From Mycetohabitans endofungorum (lineage in GTDB: Bacteria; Pseudomonadota; Gammaproteobacteria; Burkholderiales; Burkholderiaceae): a stretch of 64,000 nt of DNA. This document shows positions 59,299 through 64,000 of the stretch, in pieces (within the stretch, counting starts at the first letter, position 1; each line of letters begins with the position of its first letter). The position numbers and the translations under genes are program-made. The notes under the pieces are model-generated. The model searched no databases. It was not told the DNA's origin and saw nothing but the letters and a program-made list of their open reading frames with translations. The stretch spans positions 620,001 through 684,000 of the forward strand of contig NZ_CP132745.1 of NCBI RefSeq assembly GCF_037477895.1, given 5' to 3'.

Positions 59299-60198
59299 TT
59301 CGCGCAGTGGATCGGCACGAAGCAGCGCACATTGCTGGCTGCTTTCGCCTGATTCCAGCGAGTATCGGAGCATGCCAGCCATGGCACGGAAGTTCGTACA
59401 GAAGATTCTGGATAACCGCAGGGAAAGTGCTTGGCATTACATATGCCTAAGCCAGTAGTCGCGCGCGCTTCAAGCTCCTCCAGGCTGTCGAGATTGCCTC
59501 TTCATTGTCGCCCTCCGCGAGCAGGGCGTTTGCCTCGTGCCACGAATGAAGTACTCTGGCGGGTGTTGATTATGGGAATCTAACAACTCGGGTGGTATCC
59601 CAGTCCTTCGAGCGTCGTCTCTCCCATGCTGTCGTAAAGTAAACGCAGCGCGCGATAAATTTGCCGTGTCCATTAATAGCAAGTTAATTAGCTGCGTAGC
59701 ATTATTTCAAGATTCAATACGTCGCATCCCTGCGGCATCCCACCGCTCCGCATTTCCGTATCAATGAACGGCAGCAGGATGCTTGTTTCAAACGCCTGTT
59801 AGATGCCGAGGTGTCCACATACAAGCCCCAGTCCGCGCTCTGCCGTTCATTTACCTCATTCAAACGGTTCCTGCGCTTGTCCATTCATCACATCGTGATT
59901 TAAGCAACCGTATAATTTTTCTTCAGCTATTGCGGTGCGATTTAGAGAAGATTAATATGCGCTCCTGGCGTCGTAAAACGTTTGTGGTGCAACGCAATTC
60001 GAGCCAGCACATTATTCTGTCCAGGCTGCAATTAATACCTACTCGCTGCGGTTAATCCATTGGACACAGTCAAAAATTCCGTCCAATGGTGGGAGAAGAA
60101 TTGTTTTCCAGCCGCCGAGGAAAATTGGCATATTTAACCGGATTTTTTGCGAGCCAAGTCATTTTTACAGAACCGGGGTTGTTAGTCAGGAGCCGAAA
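59299..60198. other. 900-bp interval without recognisable genes
   Basis: Only short, non-family frames are present on either strand. The 59.65-60.18 kb part is AT-richer than the neighbouring genes. No RNA gene, terminator or repeat was identified with confidence. Confidence 0.5.
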
Positions 60199-60405
60199 AT
60201 GTTGAGTCCACACGAATTCGCGACCCTCATGCTCATCAAGCACTCGCCAGACCAGATCGATCTGAGTCGCGCCGAACTTGGCACGCTGCTCGAGCGCCAA
60301 CTCGTCGTATTACACGATCAGGCCTCCGGCGGCCGTTCGCCGCAGCTGACGCGAGTTGGCCAGTCGATCCTCGACGCATGCTCGCGTGTGCGATTTTCCG
60401 CGTAG
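60199..60405 (+). CDS. Small conserved-type hypothetical protein
   Basis: 68 aa from an ATG with GGAG 6 nt upstream. Sequence (L-S-P-H-E-F-A-T-L-M-L-I, Q-I-D-L-S-R-A-E-L-G-T-L-L-E-R) resembles short proteins common in Burkholderia genomes; winged-helix-like pattern. Function unknown. Confidence 0.7.
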   Translation: MLSPHEFATLMLIKHSPDQIDLSRAELGTLLERQLVVLHDQASGGRSPQLTRVGQSILDACSRVRFSA

Positions 60406-60463
60406 TTCCGCCGGCCAAGCCATCCGAGCCCGCGTCCGCCTCTAACGTCCAACAAGCCTAGTC

Positions 60464-60916
60464 ATGAGTCTCGTGATCACGGAACAACTTGCCGCTGCGC
60501 AAAAATCCGGTATCAATACGCTGTTCGGGTTAGCCGGCAAAGTTTTCGATGGTGTCGAAAAGGTGACGGAGTTGAACTCGCAGGCTTGGCGTACGACACT
60601 GCAACAGATTCAACAAGCCACGCGGCAGGCGTGGTCCGTCACCGGCGTGCGCGAATGGGTCACTCCCTCATCGGCACGCCAGGCAGCGCCCCCGTCCAAG
60701 CGGGCAGCGGCGCGCCTAGACGGCGGCGAGCGCAGTCGCATTAAGGATTCGAATGTTCCTGCCCTGCGTGTCGACCAGCCCTGCCCGGCTGAAGCCGGAC
60801 AATATCCGGCTCACGGTTTCGAGTTTCAAACCCAGATAACTGCCCATCTCCGCCCGAGTCATCCTCAATTGAAACTCGTTCGGCGAATAACCCCGCACGG
60901 CGAAGCGCTTCGATAG
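60464..60916 (+). pseudogene. Truncated phasin family protein
   Basis: The first ~65 residues (E-Q-L-A-A-A-Q-K-S-G-I-N-T-L-F-G-L-A-G-K-V-F-D-G-V-E-K) match the N-terminal helix of PHB-granule phasins, normally ~180-190 aa. After V-T-G-V-R-E-W the similarity ends and the frame continues as a Pro/Arg-rich tail antisense to the FNR gene (overlap 60716-60916). The core and C-terminal part of the phasin are missing. It may still be translated as a 150-aa chimera. Confidence 0.75.
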
Positions 60917-61534
60917 GTTCAGCAAGAACGCCGCCACGCGTTCCGCGGCGTTCATCGTGCCCAGCCATACGTTAAGCCCGGATTCGCGCACGATCTCTCC
61001 ACTGAGCATCCGGTGCAGATGCCGCTGCATCGCCGGCTGCCGATGACAGAACGCCTCGAGCCGAGCAAACGACACCGTACACACCAGGCTGTCTTCGAGC
61101 GCAACGGCATCCCAACGATGGCGGTCCGAACACACACCATCGAGGCCTAGCGCATCGCCCGGCAAGTAAAAGCCGGTAACCTGCTCGCGACCATCGCGCA
61201 GCACCATGACCGTCTTGAACGAGCCGGTCTTGATGGCAAAGATATTGCGAAATGGATCATCGCAACGATACAGCACGTCGCCACGGCGCACCAGACGCTT
61301 CATGCTGGCGACCTGATGAAACTGCTCGATGTCGTCGCTCGATAATTCCGGCGGCAAGCACAGATTGCGCAATGCACAGCCCGAGCAGCGCGACACGTCG
61401 CGCCGCATCGATTCGCCGCTGTTGACCGCGACATGCTCGTCGACGTGATGCACGCTGTGACAGTTCGCCACATTTGCGCGATGTGCAGCATCGGCAGGCG
61501 GCCCGGCATGGTGTTCAGCTATGGAGAGAATCAT
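60716..61534 (-). CDS. fnr: FNR-type oxygen-sensing transcriptional regulator
   Basis: 272 aa from the ATG at 61534. The open frame continues to 61792, but that part is a relic of another gene. N-terminal C-S-G-C-A-L-R-N-L-C (CX2CX5C) and a later Cys in S-L-V-C-T-V-S-F supply the four [4Fe-4S] ligands of FNR. Then come a cyclic-nucleotide-binding-type barrel (Y-L-P-G-D-A-L-G-L-D) and a helix-turn-helix with E-M-G-S-Y-L-G-L-K-L-E-T-V-S-R-I-L-S, the standard FNR recognition helix. It should switch anaerobic gene expression. A TATAAT lies 7 nt upstream of the start. Confidence 0.93.
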   Translation of the reverse strand: MILSIAEHHAGPPADAAHRANVANCHSVHHVDEHVAVNSGESMRRDVSRCSGCALRNLCLPPELSSDDIEQFHQVASMKRLVRRGDVLYRCDDPFRNIFAIKTGSFKTVMVLRDGREQVTGFYLPGDALGLDGVCSDRHRWDAVALEDSLVCTVSFARLEAFCHRQPAMQRHLHRMLSGEIVRESGLNVWLGTMNAAERVAAFLLNLSKRFAVRGYSPNEFQLRMTRAEMGSYLGLKLETVSRILSGFSRAGLVDTQGRNIRILNATALAAV

Positions 61535-61541
61535 GGCGCAA

Positions 61542-61547
61542 ATTATA
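61542..61547 (-). promoter_or_regulatory. Consensus -10 box (TATAAT) directly upstream of fnr
   Basis: Perfect TATAAT on the minus strand with only 7 nt between it and the fnr ATG; no ribosome site is present. If used, transcription would start at or next to the ATG, giving a leaderless mRNA. The -35 region is poor. Confidence 0.5.
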
Positions 61548-61659
61548 CCGATGCCGGCGGCATGAATCGCGCCCCGCGCCGTGAATGCGACCGCGTGACG
61601 CATACGGTTGCCGCCCGTCGCGGCGAAGCTCCCGATGCCACAAAGGAGTGGCGCTCCCG

Positions 61660-61890
61660 CTACCGAAGCGGCAATTCGACTTCGACGACCTCCGGATCGT
61701 CGCTGTGAAGCGCAAACCCACAGTCCCGCGCAAACAACAACATTCGCGAACTCAGCCTTGTCGTTGTCCGAATCAGTTCCCGCTCGCGCCACGCCATGAA
61801 TAACCGGGCGCGTGTCCTACTGCGTGCACGCAATGAGCGCCATCTCCCGGCCGTAGTCGATTTGCACGTACCGTGCAAGCTGAGCATGTC
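61660..61890 (-). pseudogene. Relic of a GNAT/protein acetyltransferase C-terminal domain
   Basis: Minus strand: Y-G-R-E-M-A-L-I-A-C-T-Q, a stop, then G-V-A-R-A, then K-A-E-F-A; in another frame R-M-L-L-F-A-R-D-C-G-F-A, then D-D-P-E-V-V-E-V-E-L-P-L. These are ordered blocks of the GNAT domain that ends ADP-forming acyl-CoA-synthetase-like acetyltransferases (Pat type). An in-frame TAG and an internal deletion of the acetyl-CoA-binding loop show that it is dead; its remains form the leader of fnr. Confidence 0.75.
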
Positions 61891-61991
61891 TCAGACTGCG
61901 AATCGTAGCAGTTGCGCAGCGTACTGCGGCCGCAACGTGACGGGAACCTGAAGCGGCGCATCAGCCTGCGCCGCAGCCAACACGTTATCAG

Positions 61992-64000
61992 TCAGTATCC
62001 TTCTCCCGTGCGCGCACGAATGACCTGGTAGCGCACGTACCAGTCCGCCAGCGCGATCCGCGCCCGCGCCCGTGCGGCCTGCTCGCGCAGCAGCGTTGAT
62101 GGTGCCTCATCCGGCACAAGCGCGTACGTGGGGCCCTGCCAGCGGAATGCGGCTGGCTCGCCGACCAGCGGCATCATCGCGCCGTCGCGGCTGAACATCG
62201 TCTTGAAGCCGATCACGGCAAATTGCTCGGTCTGCGGGGCGGGCGCAAACAAACTGTGCCCGAACGCCGGATAGCGCGCGTCGGACAACGCGAGATGATA
62301 CAGTGTCGGAAAGAAATCTGCGTGCCCGGCGTATCGCTCCAGATCCGGCACGAAGCGGGGACGGTACGGCGGCGGCACACGGAAGAAACCCGGTACACGA
62401 TACAGCTCCCGGCTCTGCTCCGGCCGCTGATACCGAAACAGCCCGCGCATGTTGTGATCGCCGGTTGCCGCGATAATAGTCTTGCTGCCGAACGGTGCGG
62501 CCTCGACCCGGCTGACGAACATGCCCAGTTGGTGAGTGGCATACTGATACGTCTGCACCATACGGCTACCCTTGTCGAAATCGGCCGCGAAATGCCGGCG
62601 CATGTCGCTCAAGTCCAGCGGCGGAGGTAAATAATGACTCGGCACGACGTGAGGGGGGCGGTTCGTCGTACTCATGACGAACAGGAGGATCTTCTGGCCC
62701 AGCGCGTCACGAGTGGCAAGCAAATCGAACGCGAATCGAAACAGGTACTCATCGTACACGCCCCAGATCGTGCGTTTTGCATCCGGGTACCTGCCAATGA
62801 TGTCTGCCATGTCGTACACTTCGTCGAAGTTCTGACGCCGCATCGTACGCGACACTGATCGCCACGCACCGCTGCCGCCATAGACGAACACGGTTCGATA
62901 GCCCTTGGTCTTGAATGGCAGCGCGGCCGATGTCGAATACGTGACAAACCCCTGGTCACCTTGCGTCAGCGGCGAGACCGGCGAGTTGAGCAATAGCACC
63001 TCGAGCGCCGCGTGGCCGCCAAGCCGAGCGGGGAAAACATTGCGGAACAGGTAATCGCTTTGCAAGTGCTCTGCCATCACGCCCGCCAGGTCGGTGGAGG
63101 CCGTGCTGAATTCGAGCGGATGCGCGCCCCATGATTCCATCAGCGCGAAAACCACATGGGGTGGATGCGCGGCCAGAAATCGGTTCTCCGGAGTGCGGCG
63201 GAACACCACGCTTTCCAGATCCGGCGGCGCACCGGAGGCGGCGCCGACCGCGCGGGCCAGCTCATCGGTAGAGCGGAACCCATAGCGCGCCAATTGGCAT
63301 GCGGGGTCTTCGTCGATTTTGGCTTGGCTGCGCCGGTCGGCATAGGCGTCGTATAGCGCCTGTGCTGCGTTGCGCACCGAGTCATTGATCCATGCACGCG
63401 TGGAAATCTCCGCCTCGCGCGAGCCGAGCGCAGCCTCGCCCAGGCCACCACGGGCCAAGCCGAGCAGTAATACGACCAGCACTGCGCCGTCCAGCACGCA
63501 ACGCATGCGTTCGCGAGGCCGCGCTTGCCCGTTTCGATCGACACGCGCGCTCCCGGAAAGCCGCAGGATGACCCACATCTGCAAAGCGGTAACGAGAGCC
63601 ATCAGTAGTGCACATCGCACGACCGGGTACTGACTTCGCGCCGCCACCAGTGTTCCCCACGGATCGGCACCCAGCAACCCAAACACCATCGGATTAAATG
63701 GGCTGCCATAGAAATCGTAGTAATAGAATTGGCAAGCGGAGCCGAGGTTCACGCACAGCAGTATCGCTGCGATGGACAGGCGCTGCAGCAGCCCGGCGGC
63801 ACGCCTAAGGGGGCGCCACTTCGTCACCACAAAGACGGGCAGCAGCACCACCAGGATCGCGATCGACAGCACCCTTAAGTCAAATCGCCAACCCATCCAC
63901 AGCGCGTGCAACGTCTCGGCGCCGTGGTCGAACACTTGTGCAGCGCCACCGTAGTAAAATAGATAAGCAGTACGAAATGCCTCAAAGCTGACGCTGCCTG
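61992..64000 (-). CDS. LTA-synthase-like membrane sulfatase-fold phosphotransferase (partial at right edge)
   Basis: About 669 codons visible. The frame stays open to the edge and the residues before the GTG at 63935 (E-A-F-R-T-A-Y-L-F-Y-Y) fit the family, so the N-terminus lies outside. Five or so N-terminal membrane spans are followed by a periplasmic alkaline-phosphatase/sulfatase-fold domain with F-A-L-M-E-S-W-G and the metal motif A-T-G-D-H-N. Where relatives have the nucleophile Thr (G-T) this protein reads G-G-H. Such enzymes transfer phosphoglycerol or phosphoethanolamine to envelope glycans. Confidence 0.87.
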   Translation of the reverse strand, partial: GSVSFEAFRTAYLFYYGGAAQVFDHGAETLHALWMGWRFDLRVLSIAILVVLLPVFVVTKWRPLRRAAGLLQRLSIAAILLCVNLGSACQFYYYDFYGSPFNPMVFGLLGADPWGTLVAARSQYPVVRCALLMALVTALQMWVILRLSGSARVDRNGQARPRERMRCVLDGAVLVVLLLGLARGGLGEAALGSREAEISTRAWINDSVRNAAQALYDAYADRRSQAKIDEDPACQLARYGFRSTDELARAVGAASGAPPDLESVVFRRTPENRFLAAHPPHVVFALMESWGAHPLEFSTASTDLAGVMAEHLQSDYLFRNVFPARLGGHAALEVLLLNSPVSPLTQGDQGFVTYSTSAALPFKTKGYRTVFVYGGSGAWRSVSRTMRRQNFDEVYDMADIIGRYPDAKRTIWGVYDEYLFRFAFDLLATRDALGQKILLFVMSTTNRPPHVVPSHYLPPPLDLSDMRRHFAADFDKGSRMVQTYQYATHQLGMFVSRVEAAPFGSKTIIAATGDHNMRGLFRYQRPEQSRELYRVPGFFRVPPPYRPRFVPDLERYAGHADFFPTLYHLALSDARYPAFGHSLFAPAPQTEQFAVIGFKTMFSRDGAMMPLVGEPAAFRWQGPTYALVPDEAPSTLLREQAARARARIALADWYVRYQVIRARTGEGY

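Noticed and set aside
1..64000. tRNA, rRNA, riboswitch and CRISPR signals
   Set aside because: None recognised by eye on either strand; a covariance-model search would be needed to exclude small RNAs.

Overview
The window reads as a chromosomal segment of a high-GC beta-proteobacterium of the Burkholderiaceae. The evidence is the leucine-degradation (liu) gene order, an OmpC-like porin with a C-terminal Phe, a phasin, an FNR-type regulator and a GntP permease, all in Burkholderia-like form. A giant NRPS, a eukaryotic-like F-box protein, several IS and toxin-antitoxin relics and other broken genes would suit a host-associated Mycetohabitans/'Burkholderia rhizoxinica'-type symbiont. That genus guess is inference.

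Layout: 1-17.4 kb is one minus-strand NRPS gene whose 3' end lies beyond the left edge. Five modules are visible: C-A(MT)-T, dual E/C-A-T, C-A-T, C-A-T, C-A(MT)... By-eye binding-pocket codes suggest N-Me-X, Val, Thr, a Ser-like residue and N-Me-Ala. 17.4-18.9 kb is a gene-poor, partly AT-rich stretch with an IS3 relic. 18.9-21.9 kb holds a phospholipase D/VTT fusion and an endonuclease/exonuclease/phosphatase-fold protein. 22.0-31.3 kb holds a lone sdhB paralogue, an Sfp-type phosphopantetheinyl transferase (able in principle to prime the carrier proteins in this window), the complete liu operon (liuA-B-C-D-E) and its divergent TetR-type regulator. 31.3-37.2 kb holds cysE, two hypothetical proteins, a GntP permease and a porin.

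37.6-40.6 kb is a decay zone: an IS5-type transposase relic, an apparently intact DUF1778/GNAT toxin-antitoxin pair with a palindromic operator, a doubly damaged vapBC, and IS481 and IS110 fragments side by side. 40.6-44 kb holds alkB, a small helical protein, a superinfection-immunity-like membrane protein and an ArnT-type glycosyltransferase. 44.1-47.5 kb holds an F-box protein (candidate effector) convergent with a lipoprotein that looks like a serine carboxypeptidase without its catalytic serine.

48.2-59.3 kb is the most interesting part. An orphan HypX/HoxX-like protein and half an acyltransferase-3 gene precede a tightly overlapped six-gene operon: carrier protein, acyl-CoA-dehydrogenase-like protein, seryl-tRNA-synthetase-like amino acid:[carrier protein] ligase, DUF1839 protein, GH2 glycosidase and a double alpha/beta-hydrolase. 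It looks like a compact pathway that loads an amino acid on a carrier protein and then processes it; the product is not known to me. 60.2-64 kb holds a small conserved hypothetical, a truncated phasin running antisense into an FNR-type regulator with a possible leaderless promoter, a relic GNAT domain, and the C-terminal part of an LTA-synthase-like membrane sulfatase-fold protein cut by the right edge.

All motif positions and identities were read by eye; no database search was possible.
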